Assembly (NCBI GenBank): GCA_029866965.1
Contig: CP123444.1
Coordinates: forward strand, 248,001 to 312,000
Source: Flavobacteriaceae bacterium YJPT1-3
GTDB lineage: Bacteria; Bacteroidota; Bacteroidia; Flavobacteriales; Flavobacteriaceae
Length of the DNA stretch: 64,000 bases
Reading direction: 5' to 3'
A program made the position numbers and the translations under genes. The notes under the pieces were generated by a model. The model saw nothing but the letters and a program-made list of their open reading frames with translations. It was not told where the DNA came from and made no database searches. Numbering within the stretch: the first letter of the stretch is position 1; each line of letters begins with the position of its first letter. This document shows positions 43,433 to 52,816 of this stretch, in pieces.

Positions 43433-44260
43433 TTATTTGGTCAGCGTAATTTCCATGGATCCGCCTTCGTAGGTCAGGACTGCTTTATTATCACAGTCGC
43501 CGGCTCCAAAATCGAGAACGGCCTCCTGATCATTTCGCGTAAGCGCAACTTCTCCACTCACAAAAAAGCGACAGTTCCCCAATCGAACTAGGGGGTTTAG
43601 AGTTTCATGGCTTCTCGAAAATCCGGTACTGAGGGTCGTACTTCCACTACCGGTTACCTCAAATACATTATCAGCCCAGCTGATGGTGCCCACTCCGGCA
43701 ACCCATTCGCGTTGATGATCCACTTCACGCTCAATCACGATTTCACTATTCGCTACGTCGATGCTAATACCGCTATTGTAGTTGGACTGGGGATTACCAT
43801 TCTCGTTTTCGCGAACGCGAATAAGTTCTCCGCCTCCGGAAATCCCATTGTCATTCAGGCTAAAATCTTGAAAGGAAAAAGTGATGGTTCGTGACACCCC
43901 GGGATCAGGAACGAAACTAATCAAGACAATACCAGCAGCCACATCACCTGACGCCAGCGTGCAGCCGTCGCCAAAATCTAAGGTTACTGATCGTTGTCCT
44001 CCCTCATAAACCGTCGTGATAGTGGCACAATCAGGAAACATCTTAGCCTCGCTTTCTTCTACCGAAATGTAGAGCTGCTCTACCATATCAAAGGAAGTCG
44101 CTTCAATACTCTCCGATTTGGCTAATAAGGTAGCCTCTTCCTGACTCATGTCTTGCGCATCCGGGGTATTAACTGCACCGTCATCTGAACTACATGCGCT
44201 AAGGGCCAATACGAGTAATAGACCCAGTACTAATTGATTCATTGCTTTTGTTGTTTTCAT
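43433..44260 (-). CDS. Hypothetical lipoprotein
   Basis: A 275-residue lipoprotein with lipobox LSAC just after a hydrophobic run. The ATG at 44258-44260 (MKTTKAMNQ) is preferred over an upstream TTG. The mature protein is rich in beta-strand patterns, with paired GDGCTL/GAGDCDNK segments and a C-terminus ending MEITLTK. It is not recognised as a named family; similar proteins in flavobacteria are annotated only as lipoproteins. Two near-cognate palindrome copies fall within it (around 43533 and 43807). A shared terminator separates it from accD. Confidence 0.65.
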   Translation of the reverse strand: MKTTKAMNQLVLGLLLVLALSACSSDDGAVNTPDAQDMSQEEATLLAKSESIEATSFDMVEQLYISVEESEAKMFPDCATITTVYEGGQRSVTLDFGDGCTLASGDVAAGIVLISFVPDPGVSRTITFSFQDFSLNDNGISGGGELIRVRENENGNPQSNYNSGISIDVANSEIVIEREVDHQREWVAGVGTISWADNVFEVTGSGSTTLSTGFSRSHETLNPLVRLGNCRFFVSGEVALTRNDQEAVLDFGAGDCDNKAVLTYEGGSMEITLTK

Positions 44261-44358
44261 AATCAAATGGTTTTGTTTGCTCCTAAGACGACGCTAATAG
44301 ACAATGGTTTAATTGGTATTAAAATAAAGGACGCACTTTCTTTGTTTAAATATTTGAC

Positions 44359-44366
44359 TATCTTTG
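44359..44366 (+). promoter_or_regulatory. Putative -7 element of the rpsO promoter
   Basis: TATCTTTG fits TAnnTTTG, 56 bases before the rpsO ATG; the hairpin at 44372-44390 starts six bases after it. Confidence 0.55.
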
Positions 44367-44371
44367 CGCCC

Positions 44372-44390
44372 TCAATAGAAGGTCTATTGA
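44372..44390 (+). promoter_or_regulatory. Hairpin at the expected 5' end of the rpsO transcript
   Basis: TCAATAGA (44372-44379) and TCTATTGA (44383-44390) form a perfect 8-bp stem with loop AGG. It lies directly after the predicted promoter and would be the first structure in the mRNA. It could serve for stability or for S15 autoregulation, which is known in other bacteria with different RNA structures. Confidence 0.5.
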
Positions 44391-44422
44391 CATACATAAA
44401 AATCATTTAAATAAATATTGGC

Positions 44423-44692
44423 ATGTATCTTACAACAGAGAAGAAACAAGAAATTTTTGAAAAGCACGGTAAGGGAAAGAACGATACCGGAAGTACGGAA
44501 GGGCAGATTGCCTTATTCACACACCGCATCAATCACCTGACCACGCATTTAAAAACACACCAAAAGGATTTTAACACCGAGCGAGCACTGGTAAAGTTGG
44601 TAGGTAAGCGTAGAGCATTACTGGACTACCTAGCGAAAAAAGATATCATGAGATATCGTGCTATCATTAAGGAGTTAGGATTGAGAAAATAA
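44423..44692 (+). CDS. rpsO: 30S ribosomal protein S15
   Basis: An 89-residue ribosomal protein binding 16S rRNA in the central domain. It shows the family signatures DTGSTEGQIALFTHRINHLTTHLKTH and LVGKRRALLDYLAKKD. The length is standard. A promoter motif, a 5' hairpin and a terminator frame it as its own short transcript, with pnp downstream, as in many bacteria. Confidence 0.97.
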   Translation: MYLTTEKKQEIFEKHGKGKNDTGSTEGQIALFTHRINHLTTHLKTHQKDFNTERALVKLVGKRRALLDYLAKKDIMRYRAIIKELGLRK

Positions 44693-44699
44693 ATAATCT

Positions 44700-44725
44700 A
44701 AGGGGGCAGTTTGCCCCCTTTTTTA
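44700..44725 (+). terminator. Rho-independent terminator after rpsO
   Basis: AAGGGGGCA (44700-44708) and TGCCCCCTT (44712-44720) form a 9-bp stem with loop GTT, followed by T. Confidence 0.85.
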
Positions 44726-44732
44726 TCGCTTT

Positions 44733-44752
44733 CCTGCCTGCCGGCAGGCAGG
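44733..44752. repeat. 20-bp perfect palindrome in the rpsO-pnp spacer
   Basis: CCTGCCTGCCGGCAGGCAGG is a perfect inverted repeat just after the rpsO terminator. I recall GC-rich palindromes of this type as dispersed elements in Bacteroidota, but cannot confirm that here. The following 200 bases to pnp hold no convincing gene; one short frame resembles a decayed GIY-YIG segment. Confidence 0.6.
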
Positions 44753-44950
44753 CGCAAAAGGTTCCGGGAATGAAAAAACCGGCGCCCGTGTGATGTCAAA
44801 ATACATTGCACATCAAGTCTTCGCCTTGGCGAAGCAGAGAAAGCTACATACGAAGTTTTTCATTGGTCAAACAACTACCGCACAACAACACAACGACCTT
44901 TGTATAACGAGCGTGGCCTTGGTGCTAACGCTTTAAATGAAAAACTAAAA
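44753..44950. other. Non-coding spacer before pnp with a possible gene remnant
   Basis: No full gene is seen. A plus-strand frame starting at an ATG around 44794 reads [18 protein letters not shown] and then [18 protein letters not shown] before a stop. The FIGQTT piece loosely resembles the GIY-YIG nuclease start. An inverted repeat CTTCGCC/GGCGAAG lies around 44819-44834. It could be a decayed nuclease gene, but the match is short and weak. Confidence 0.3.
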
Positions 44951-47158
44951 ATGATTCCAAAAACTTTTAAAGAAGTCATCGACCTGGGCGATGGTCGCGA
45001 GATCGTGATCGAAACCGGTAAGTTGGCCAAGCAGGCTCACGGAAGCGTGGTAATCACTATGGGCAAAACCATGTTGCTTTGTACCGTAGTGTCTAGCTAC
45101 GAGAAGAGTCCCATGAACTTTTTACCCTTAACGGTTGATTATCGCGAGAAATTCGCCTCTGCCGGATTGTATCCCGGAGGATTCTTCAAACGCGAGGCAC
45201 GACCCAGTAATGATGAAATCTTAGTCATGCGTCTGGTTGACCGTTGCTTGCGTCCATTATTTCCAAAAGATTACCGCTACGAAACTCAGGTAATGATCCA
45301 ATTGATGTCTCACGATGAGGAGGTCATGCCGGATGCGTTAGCGGGTCTGGCCGCATCTGCAGCCATTCAACTTTCAGACATTCCTTTCGAGTACCCCATT
45401 TCTGAGGTACGCGTGGCGCGAATTGACGGTGAATTCGTCATCAACCCAAGTCGTGCACAATTGGAGAACGCCGACTTAGACATGATGGTGGGTGCTTCTG
45501 AAGATAGTGTGGCGATGGTAGAAGGAGAAATGCACGAAGTTTCTGAAGAAGAAATGGCGGAAGCGATCAAATTTGCCCATGAAGCCATCAAAGACCAGTG
45601 TGCTGCTCAGGTACGTCTGGCTGAAGCCGTAGGTAAAAAAGAAACTCGTGAATACGAGCAGGAACGTAATGACGAGGAGCTGGAGAAAAAAGTATTTGAC
45701 GCAGCTTATCAGAAATGTTATGACATTGCCAAAGGCGGTCATGGCAAACAGGATCGCGGCCAGGCGTTTAGTGCCGTCAAAGAAGAAGTTCAGGAGATGT
45801 TCACAGAAGAACAACTCGAAGAAGACGGTGATTTGATTTCCCGATACTTCTCCAAAGCTCATAAAGAGGCCGTGCGTAATCTGACCTTGAATGAAGGAGT
45901 TCGCCTGGACGGTAGAAAGCCTGATGAGATCAGACCTATTTGGTGTGAGGTGGATTACTTGCCTTCTACTCACGGTTCTGCCATCTTTACCCGTGGAGAA
46001 ACGCAGGCGTTAGCCACGGTAACTCTGGGTACGTCTAGAGAAGCAAATATTATTGATTCTCCCACCTATCAAGGGGAAGAGACTTTTTATCTGCATTACA
46101 ATTTCCCTCCATTCTCAACCGGAGAGGCGCGACCTATTCGCGGTACCTCACGAAGAGAAATTGGACATGGTAATTTGGCACAGCGCGCTCTCAAGGTGAT
46201 GCTACCCAAAGAAAATCCGTACACGGTACGTGTAGTATCTGAAGTGCTTGAATCGAACGGTTCTTCTTCTATGGCTACGGTATGTGCCGGAACGATGGCT
46301 TTGATGGATGCAGGTATCCAGATCAAAAAGGCCGTTTCCGGGATCGCCATGGGATTGATTACTGACGGTAAGAACTACGCCGTTCTTTCTGATATCTTGG
46401 GCGATGAAGATCACCTGGGAGATATGGACTTTAAGGTCACCGGTACAGAAGATGGAATTACGGCCTGTCAAATGGACATCAAGATCAAAGGTCTTTCCTA
46501 TGAGATTTTGGTTAAAGCATTGAAGCAAGCCCGTGAGGGACGTCTTCACATCTTGAAGAAGTTGACCGATACCATTCCTGAAGCGAATGCAGACATTAAG
46601 CCTCATGCACCTCGAATGGTTACCGTAACTATTCCTGGAGACTTCATTGGCGCCTTAATTGGACCTGGAGGAAAGGTGATTCAGGAGCTACAGAAAGCCA
46701 GCGGAACTACGATCGTGATCAATGAAGTTGACGATCAGGGAGAAGTTGAAATTCTAGGAACCAGTCAGGAAGGTATTGATATGGTATTGGCCAAGATCGA
46801 TTCCATTACCTTCAAACCGGTAGAAGGGGAAGTGTATGAAGTAAAAGTGATCAAGATTCTTGATTTTGGAGCGGTGGTAGAATATACGGACGCGCCGGGC
46901 AATGAAATCTTGCTTCACGTTTCAGAACTCGCCTGGGAACGTACCGAAAATGTCACTGACGTAGTCAACATGGGCGATGTCTTTGATGTGAAATACATGG
47001 GTATTGATAAAAGAACGCGTAAAGAACGGGTATCCCGTAAAGTGCTTTTGGAAAAGCCGGAAGGCTATAAAGAGCGACCACCTCGCGATAATAAAGGCCG
47101 GGACAATCGCGGTGGAAACCGTGGCGGAAATCGAGATAACGATCGACGACGCTCCTAA
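44951..47158 (+). CDS. pnp: Polyribonucleotide nucleotidyltransferase (PNPase)
   Basis: A 735-residue phosphorolytic 3'-5' exoribonuclease and degradosome component. The ATG at 44951 ([25 protein letters not shown]) is used, because the longer frame from 44900 has no family match. It shows two RNase PH domains with [21 protein letters not shown] and the [17 protein letters not shown] / [19 protein letters not shown] catalytic region. A KH domain ([20 protein letters not shown]) and an S1 domain ([24 protein letters not shown]-like) follow, with a Gly/Arg/Asn-rich tail. It follows rpsO, the conserved arrangement. Confidence 0.97.
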   Translation: MIPKTFKEVIDLGDGREIVIETGKLAKQAHGSVVITMGKTMLLCTVVSSYEKSPMNFLPLTVDYREKFASAGLYPGGFFKREARPSNDEILVMRLVDRCLRPLFPKDYRYETQVMIQLMSHDEEVMPDALAGLAASAAIQLSDIPFEYPISEVRVARIDGEFVINPSRAQLENADLDMMVGASEDSVAMVEGEMHEVSEEEMAEAIKFAHEAIKDQCAAQVRLAEAVGKKETREYEQERNDEELEKKVFDAAYQKCYDIAKGGHGKQDRGQAFSAVKEEVQEMFTEEQLEEDGDLISRYFSKAHKEAVRNLTLNEGVRLDGRKPDEIRPIWCEVDYLPSTHGSAIFTRGETQALATVTLGTSREANIIDSPTYQGEETFYLHYNFPPFSTGEARPIRGTSRREIGHGNLAQRALKVMLPKENPYTVRVVSEVLESNGSSSMATVCAGTMALMDAGIQIKKAVSGIAMGLITDGKNYAVLSDILGDEDHLGDMDFKVTGTEDGITACQMDIKIKGLSYEILVKALKQAREGRLHILKKLTDTIPEANADIKPHAPRMVTVTIPGDFIGALIGPGGKVIQELQKASGTTIVINEVDDQGEVEILGTSQEGIDMVLAKIDSITFKPVEGEVYEVKVIKILDFGAVVEYTDAPGNEILLHVSELAWERTENVTDVVNMGDVFDVKYMGIDKRTRKERVSRKVLLEKPEGYKERPPRDNKGRDNRGGNRGGNRDNDRRRS

Positions 47159-47182
47159 GCTTTTATCCTAATTTGTAAGAAT

Positions 47183-47208
47183 AATCCCGCAGTTGCGGGA
47201 TTTTTTTT
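47183..47208 (+). terminator. Rho-independent terminator after pnp
   Basis: AATCCCGC (47183-47190) pairs with GCGGGATT (47195-47202) around AGTT, followed by eight T. Confidence 0.85.
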
Positions 47209-47310
47209 GCGTTTAAGTGTATTATTTTGAAGTCATTATAGGTTTTTTTGTATATTTCCTACCCCAATTATGAATTACAACATTGTTTTTGAACCCCAAA
47301 TCAAAACCTA

Positions 47311-50043
47311 ATGAGTCCCCTACTTCAACGATTCTTCTCTAAAAGTGAACCGGAAGTCCGTGAACCGGTCAAAGAAAATCCGCTGATCCCGTTGTTTGAG
47401 CAGTTGCTGAAGGAGGGTAGCGCTTCCAGTAAACTCGAAATACAAAAAGAGGTATTGCGTGAATATCAGGCGGGAAGTCATCGGCACGTTGAAATAGCCG
47501 CTGTGGCCACTTACCTTCAGATTGAAGAGTATTTGATCAAGCACGACTCGCGTTACCGCAACACTAAAGAAAATTTACGCGCCTCCGTCAGTCAACAATT
47601 CCCTGAAGTAAATCAATTTCTATCCTTCCAATTACTCACCCATCCGGAGGAAGCCCAGGAAATTTTACTCGCTCAATTATTTGTTCGTACTACACTGGAG
47701 CGTTTTGCTCAGATGCCCGCTTTCGCGAAAGCGGCAAAAATTTGGTTAAGCACCTTAAACTTTGAGCCTCTTCCGGAGGGCAAACTGCAGCGCATTGACC
47801 ACATTCGGCAGCTGCGGAAGATTGGGGAAAAATCGTATGAAATTCAGAAAGACCTGGAAGATGAGCAGAATGCCCAAGTGATTCAAAAGGTGTTTCAGGA
47901 TACCCATGCCTATTTCCTGACCGCATTCAAAACCTTAAAAACTACCCGGATCCTTAAAAATTTACTCCCGGATGGCTTGGATACCATCATTGAAAAAAGT
48001 ATGGTTGTCCCCAAACGGCCTACCCCGGACGTGCCCAAATCGCTGAAAACGGTATCCAGGAATCGCTTGAACGGATCTACAGCCGCCGTCCACAAAGCCA
48101 TGCTGGAAAATCTTCTGGATGCCTATATGCTGTTTGATGCTCAGGGCAGTATTTTAGAAGTCAACGATCTGGCACCTCAAGTATTTGGATGTGATCGGGA
48201 CGAATTGCTCCGGCAATCCATCTTTGATCTTCTTCCTCAGGAAATTTCCAAATCATTAGCGGCTGATTTACGCAACACCAGTCCAGGTACGGTCAAAAAA
48301 ATTCTAGGCACCCGGGTTGAAACCACCATTCACGAAGAGGATGACCTCATGGATATCGAATTGACCTTTACAAACAATTACTCAGAGGTCTTCGACACCT
48401 ATACGGTGCTCATTCGCAATATTTCCAATAAAAAAGACTCCTTAAAAGCCATAGAAGAGGTTAAAGCCAACGCCGAACGAACCGCCAAGGCTAAATCGAC
48501 TTTCCTCTCTAACATGAGTCATGAGATCCGTACCCCCCTGAATGTAATTTTAGGATTATCGGACATTATATCGAACAGCGATCTCAGTGACGAGACCATT
48601 TTGAGAAAAAACCTGGAAGGGATCTCCTTTTCAGCTGAAAATTTATTGACCATCGTAAACGATATTCTTGATTTCTCTAAGATTGAGGCCGGTAAACTGA
48701 GCATACAGGAGATGGACTTTAATCTCCAAAAAGCCATTGACAATCTGGCCAATGGATTTGGGATCAAGGCCCGTGAAAAAGGGCTGACGCTTAAGTCAAA
48801 TGTCGCTGAAGATATTCCTGAGGTAGTTATTGGTGACCAATACCGCATCAATCAGATTTTAGTCAATCTGGTGGGCAACGCCATTAAATTTACCAAAGAA
48901 GGAAGTATATCGGTTAATGTGCGTAAAAAGAAAGAAGATGGAGACCAAATTCATCTTGAATTTGAGGTATCGGATACTGGAATTGGCATTCCGCGTGACC
49001 AATTAGAACGAATTTTTGAGAGCTTCTATCAGGTGGAACATCCTGAAAGCGCAAAAATTAAAGGAACCGGACTTGGTCTGGCGATCACTAAAGAGTTGAT
49101 CGCTTTACAGGGAGGCAGCCTGGAAGCGAATAGCACCGTTGGCCAAGGCTCCGCCTTTTGTTTCACCCTACCCTTGAAGAAAAGCAAGCTCAAAGCGGTA
49201 GACACCAACAAGACCGTCAGTGGCCGAAAGGATGAAGAATTGAGAGGACTGCGTATACTCGTGGCCGAAGACAACAACATGAACCAATTCTACATCAAAC
49301 AACTCTTGAACAAATTGGAGATCATCGTAGACATTGCCGAAAACGGGAAGGAGGCCGTAGAAATGTTTGAAAAGGCTGATAAGCAATACGACCTGGTACT
49401 CATGGATATGCACATGCCGATCATGAACGGTTTGGAAGCCGTAGAACACATCCGAAAATCAAATCGGAATACCATGAAGAAGATTCCAATCGTAGCTTGT
49501 TCTGCTGATGTGTTTCCGGAAGCACGGAAAAAAGCCGTAAAAGCAGGAATTGATTTCTACCTGACCAAGCCCCTTAGCGAAGAATCGTTAAAAGAAGTCT
49601 TATTCTGGTTGATCGGTAACGAATTGGAAGAGCCTTCATTCTCGCTGACCCAAAATCCTAAGTACAGTCTGGAAGAGGGTGTAGAGAAAAGCACAACGCT
49701 CGACATGAATCTGTTGAACGAGACTTTTGATCACGACGAAGAATTTATCATTTCGCTACTCGAGGTTTTTGTCAAGGATACTCCTGACGACTATACGAGT
49801 TTGCGCCACTGTATCGACCGCGAATTTCATTCTCGAGCCACTGCCCTGGCCCATAAGATGAAATCGAGCTTTATGAATTTAGGACTGACCCAACACGGCT
49901 ACCATCTCCAGAAAATGGAGCAATTATTAGCTCAGGGAAAACGTCTTGATGAAGTAAAGCAACACCTGGAGGCCTTTGGAGCTATTTATTCTAAAGCCCT
50001 ACTTGAAGTGAATGTAACCCTTATTGATCTCAAACATAAATAA
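47311..50043 (+). CDS. Hybrid sensor histidine kinase with REC and HPt domains
   Basis: A 910-residue signalling protein. Residues about 1-230 are an unrecognised helical N-terminal region. A PAS-like domain spans about 262-375 (YMLFDAQGSILEVNDLAPQVFG). HisKA shows His404 in SNMSHEIRTPLN, and HATPase shows NAIKFTKEGSI, DTGIGI and GTGLGLAI (about 510-620). A receiver domain has Asp699 in LVLMDMHMPIMNG, and an HPt domain at the C-terminus has His848 in ALAHKMKSSF. No membrane segment is visible, so it is probably cytosolic, with its input at the novel N-terminal region. The output regulator is not nearby. The palindrome at 47721-47730 encodes FAKA. Confidence 0.9.
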   Translation: MSPLLQRFFSKSEPEVREPVKENPLIPLFEQLLKEGSASSKLEIQKEVLREYQAGSHRHVEIAAVATYLQIEEYLIKHDSRYRNTKENLRASVSQQFPEVNQFLSFQLLTHPEEAQEILLAQLFVRTTLERFAQMPAFAKAAKIWLSTLNFEPLPEGKLQRIDHIRQLRKIGEKSYEIQKDLEDEQNAQVIQKVFQDTHAYFLTAFKTLKTTRILKNLLPDGLDTIIEKSMVVPKRPTPDVPKSLKTVSRNRLNGSTAAVHKAMLENLLDAYMLFDAQGSILEVNDLAPQVFGCDRDELLRQSIFDLLPQEISKSLAADLRNTSPGTVKKILGTRVETTIHEEDDLMDIELTFTNNYSEVFDTYTVLIRNISNKKDSLKAIEEVKANAERTAKAKSTFLSNMSHEIRTPLNVILGLSDIISNSDLSDETILRKNLEGISFSAENLLTIVNDILDFSKIEAGKLSIQEMDFNLQKAIDNLANGFGIKAREKGLTLKSNVAEDIPEVVIGDQYRINQILVNLVGNAIKFTKEGSISVNVRKKKEDGDQIHLEFEVSDTGIGIPRDQLERIFESFYQVEHPESAKIKGTGLGLAITKELIALQGGSLEANSTVGQGSAFCFTLPLKKSKLKAVDTNKTVSGRKDEELRGLRILVAEDNNMNQFYIKQLLNKLEIIVDIAENGKEAVEMFEKADKQYDLVLMDMHMPIMNGLEAVEHIRKSNRNTMKKIPIVACSADVFPEARKKAVKAGIDFYLTKPLSEESLKEVLFWLIGNELEEPSFSLTQNPKYSLEEGVEKSTTLDMNLLNETFDHDEEFIISLLEVFVKDTPDDYTSLRHCIDREFHSRATALAHKMKSSFMNLGLTQHGYHLQKMEQLLAQGKRLDEVKQHLEAFGAIYSKALLEVNVTLIDLKHK
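47719..47732. repeat. Iterated palindrome GCTTTCGCGAAAGC, copy 10
   Basis: In the hybrid kinase gene, read as A-F-A-K-A; the flanks extend it to an 18-base palindrome. Confidence 0.85.
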
Positions 50044-50286
50044 GACTTCGCCACATCAGCTCCTGGGATGTGCAGGAATCTAAATAATAATGAATGACTC
50101 CAAGAGCAGCAGCCTAATCCTGTTGCGTAACAAAAGTTGACCTAAGCAGACTGATAAGGTGCTGCTTTCCTGAATCTTAAGTTTTATTCAAATCTAAATG
50201 TTAAAATTTTAAGATTTCTGTAACCATAAGGTTCCTTTTTACGTATAACCAGTACAACCAAGTATTGACCCCAACACCCAACACCG
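50044..50286. other. Spacer upstream of rpoD with an AT-rich inverted repeat
   Basis: No gene is seen in 243 bases. AATCTTAA at 50173-50180 and TTAAGATT at 50209-50216 form an inverted repeat with a 28-base loop, close to the start of the sigma factor gene. No clear TAnnTTTG promoter was found in this stretch. Confidence 0.4.
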
Positions 50287-51150
50287 ATGAGACAACTTAA
50301 AATCACCAAACAGGTCACCAATAGGGAGACCGCATCACTTGACAAGTATTTACAGGAAATTGGTCGTGTAGACCTCATTACCGCAGACGAGGAAGTAGAA
50401 CTGGCCCAGCGAATCAAGGCCGGAGATGTTACGGCTCTTGAAAAATTAACCAAGGCCAATCTGCGCTTTGTAGTCTCTGTGGCTAAGCAGTATCAAAACC
50501 AGGGCCTAACCCTGCCTGATTTGATTAACGAAGGCAATCTTGGTCTTATTAAGGCCGCAAAGCGATTTGATGAAACCCGTGGGTTTAAATTCATTTCCTA
50601 TGCCGTATGGTGGATACGCCAATCCATCTTACAAGCGCTGGCAGAACAATCTCGTATTGTTCGATTACCGCTCAACAAGATTGGATCCATCAACAAGATC
50701 AATAAGACCTATGCTTTTTTGGAACAAGCCAATGAGCGCCCGCCCAGTCCGGAAGAAATTGCTAAAGAACTCGATATGAGCATTGCTGATGTGAAAGAGT
50801 CTTTAAAGAACTCCGGCCGCCACGTAAGCATGGATGCCCCCCTGATCGAAGGCGAAGATTCCAACCTCTACGATGTATTGCGTTTTGGAGAATCTCCCAA
50901 TCCGGATAAAGAACTCATTGTAGAATCACTACGCACCGAAATTGAGCGCGCCCTGGAAACACTTACCTCACGAGAAGCCGATGTGATCCGACTCTACTTT
51001 GGACTGGGTGATCATCATCCCATGACCCTGGAGGAGATTGGAGAAACATTCGACCTCACCCGGGAGCGTGTTCGTCAAATTAAAGAAAAAGCTGTTCGAC
51101 GTCTTAAGCATACGTCACGCAGTAAAATTTTAAGAACCTATCTGGGATAA
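50287..51150 (+). CDS. rpoD: Primary RNA polymerase sigma factor (sigma-A), short Bacteroidota type
   Basis: A 287-residue sigma-70 factor. It lacks region 1.1 and the long non-conserved region; sequence begins [26 protein letters not shown] (region 1.2). Region 2 has [34 protein letters not shown] and [15 protein letters not shown]. Region 3 and region 4 end in [26 protein letters not shown] (the -35-element-binding helix). Short sigma-A factors recognising TTTG/TAnnTTTG promoters are characteristic of Bacteroidota, and such motifs occur throughout this window. Confidence 0.96.
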   Translation: MRQLKITKQVTNRETASLDKYLQEIGRVDLITADEEVELAQRIKAGDVTALEKLTKANLRFVVSVAKQYQNQGLTLPDLINEGNLGLIKAAKRFDETRGFKFISYAVWWIRQSILQALAEQSRIVRLPLNKIGSINKINKTYAFLEQANERPPSPEEIAKELDMSIADVKESLKNSGRHVSMDAPLIEGEDSNLYDVLRFGESPNPDKELIVESLRTEIERALETLTSREADVIRLYFGLGDHHPMTLEEIGETFDLTRERVRQIKEKAVRRLKHTSRSKILRTYLG

Positions 51151-51265
51151 GGCTGGAATTTCTGATTTCTTTTAGTTTTCAGAAAAAAAGCGTTATTTTG
51201 TGTACCCAGAAAACATTACGATAACAACAGTTCATCATAACTGTTCGTTTTTTGATTGATGAATG

Positions 51266-51293
51266 AATCCCCGGCTGATTACCGGGGATTTTT
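51266..51293 (+). terminator. Rho-independent terminator downstream of rpoD
   Basis: AATCCCCGG (51266-51274) and CCGGGGATT (51282-51290) form a 9-bp stem with a 7-base loop, then TTT. It is 115 bases past the rpoD stop, leaving a long 3' region that also holds a smaller AACAGTT/AACTGTT hairpin at 51226-51245. Confidence 0.8.
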
Positions 51294-51344
51294 CATATAA
51301 ACCCCTCAAGGAAAAGAATGCTGTTTTAAATGAGCTGCTTTACC

Positions 51345-51352
51345 TACTTTTG
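51345..51352 (+). promoter_or_regulatory. Putative -7 element for rpe
   Basis: TACTTTTG fits TAnnTTTG, 18 bases before the rpe ATG. Confidence 0.5.
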
Positions 51353-51370
51353 TAAAAAAGTTTCTATTCC

Positions 51371-52033
51371 ATGCCAATAAAACGCATTGCCCCATCCATT
51401 CTTGCTGCTGATTTCGCCAACTTGCAACGCGATATTGAAATGGTGAATTCCAGTGAAGCAGACTGGTTCCATATTGATATTATGGATGGCGTTTTTGTTC
51501 CGAATATCAGCTTTGGAATGCCGGTACTTCAGGCGATCACCAAGCACGCGACTAAGACGATTGATGTGCACTTGATGATTGTGGATCCGGATCGCTACAT
51601 TCAAACTTTTGCCGATCTAGGCAGCACCAACCTGACCGTACATGTTGAGGCCTGTACCCATCTGCATCGCACCCTCCAGGCCATCAAGGCTGCCGGCATG
51701 AAAGCCGGAGTCGCGGTCAACCCGCATACCTCGGTTGATCTTCTGGAAGATGTGATCAATGACATTGATCTGGTCTGCCTCATGAGTGTCAATCCTGGTT
51801 TTGGAGGACAATCCTTTATCAAAAACACCTATAAAAAAATTCACCGCTTGCGCGAAATCATCACCACCAATGACGCTCACACCCTGATCGAGATCGATGG
51901 TGGCGTAACTGATCAGAATGCCGAGCAATTGGTCAATGCCGGTGCTGACGTGCTGGTGGCTGGAAGCTTTGTCTTTAAATCTGATGATCCAAAAGCCACG
52001 ATCAAACGTCTTCGCGAAATCGCAAACACCTAA
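51371..52033 (+). CDS. rpe: Ribulose-phosphate 3-epimerase
   Basis: A 220-residue TIM-barrel metalloenzyme of the pentose phosphate pathway interconverting ribulose-5-P and xylulose-5-P. Signatures: APSILAADFANL, WFHIDIMDGVFVPNISFG, HLMIVDPDRYI, LMSVNPGFGGQSFI and EIDGGVTDQNAEQLVNAGADVLVAGSFVF. The length is standard. A terminator follows; the next gene is convergent. Confidence 0.96.
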   Translation: MPIKRIAPSILAADFANLQRDIEMVNSSEADWFHIDIMDGVFVPNISFGMPVLQAITKHATKTIDVHLMIVDPDRYIQTFADLGSTNLTVHVEACTHLHRTLQAIKAAGMKAGVAVNPHTSVDLLEDVINDIDLVCLMSVNPGFGGQSFIKNTYKKIHRLREIITTNDAHTLIEIDGGVTDQNAEQLVNAGADVLVAGSFVFKSDDPKATIKRLREIANT

Positions 52034-52052
52034 AAAGCCCTCTCGGGCTTTA
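52034..52052 (+). terminator. Short hairpin terminator after rpe
   Basis: AAAGCCC (52034-52040) and GGGCTTT (52045-52051) form a 7-bp stem with loop TCTC. The T-tract is short, so it is weaker than the others. Confidence 0.6.
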
Positions 52053-52075
52053 TTGCGCACGTGAAATAATATGCC

Positions 52076-52777
52076 TCAATCTCTGGAGAGGATGCTCAGA
52101 ATGTACCAGAATAGAAGCATGAGCGAGGCAAACAAGCCCAGGCTAGCACCTACATATTGATCTTCTGAGTATCGATTGACCATGTTAGAGGTTTGATAGA
52201 GAATCGAACCGGATGCCAGGACAATCATCCCAACGCTAAACCAAAGCCCCAGGTTGAAACCAAATAAGGTGCCTGCCACGATCAGACCCAAGGCAACAAA
52301 ACCACCAATCGTAATGGCTGATCGCAAAAAAGAAAAGTCTTTTTTTGTCAGCAAGACCACAGCAGAGAGACCCGTGAACAATGATAAGGTTAAGATCGCC
52401 GCCTGATTCAATAGGTTTTGCCCTCCACTTTCGGCGACGTAGAGCGCCATAAAGATCAAGGGAATAAAAATAAAAGCCTCTGCAATAACAAACAGTACAA
52501 GGGCCAGATACTGCTTGGTCCTGTCGTGATTTTCTACAGCCATCTTCTCGGCATAATTGGTAGCGAACATAAACCCTCCTAAAAGCAGAAGCCACCTCCA
52601 TCCTACTGTCAGCGAAAGTGCAAATTCCACCACAGCCGGGATTTGAAAAAATAAGGTTTCCACAAGAATGAAAAGCAAGACCGCCAATGCCAAATGGGTA
52701 TAGGTTTTACGATAAAAGGCTACTCGTCGTTCTTGACTAAGCGCACTTACGGTCACGGGTTGATTGAGTGATTCCAT
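52076..52777 (-). CDS. Bax inhibitor-1/YccA family membrane protein
   Basis: A 233-residue membrane protein with seven predicted helices. It shows VAFYRKTYTHLALAVLLFI, GGFMFATNYAEKMAVE, FIFIPLIFMAL and YSEDQYVGASLGLFASLMLLFWYILSIL, a pattern shared with the YccA/YbhL group. Relatives leak Ca2+ and affect FtsH-mediated proteolysis or apoptosis in eukaryotes; the bacterial role is not settled. It stands alone between rpe and a conserved unknown gene. Confidence 0.88.
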   Translation of the reverse strand: MESLNQPVTVSALSQERRVAFYRKTYTHLALAVLLFILVETLFFQIPAVVEFALSLTVGWRWLLLLGGFMFATNYAEKMAVENHDRTKQYLALVLFVIAEAFIFIPLIFMALYVAESGGQNLLNQAAILTLSLFTGLSAVVLLTKKDFSFLRSAITIGGFVALGLIVAGTLFGFNLGLWFSVGMIVLASGSILYQTSNMVNRYSEDQYVGASLGLFASLMLLFWYILSILSRD

Positions 52778-52816
52778 AAATTGATTAGGTTATAATAAGT
52801 GATTACGGGAACTATC

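Noticed and set aside
44900-44950. Longer N-terminus for pnp
   Set aside because: The extra 17 residues do not match PNPase, and the ATG at 44951 gives the family start.
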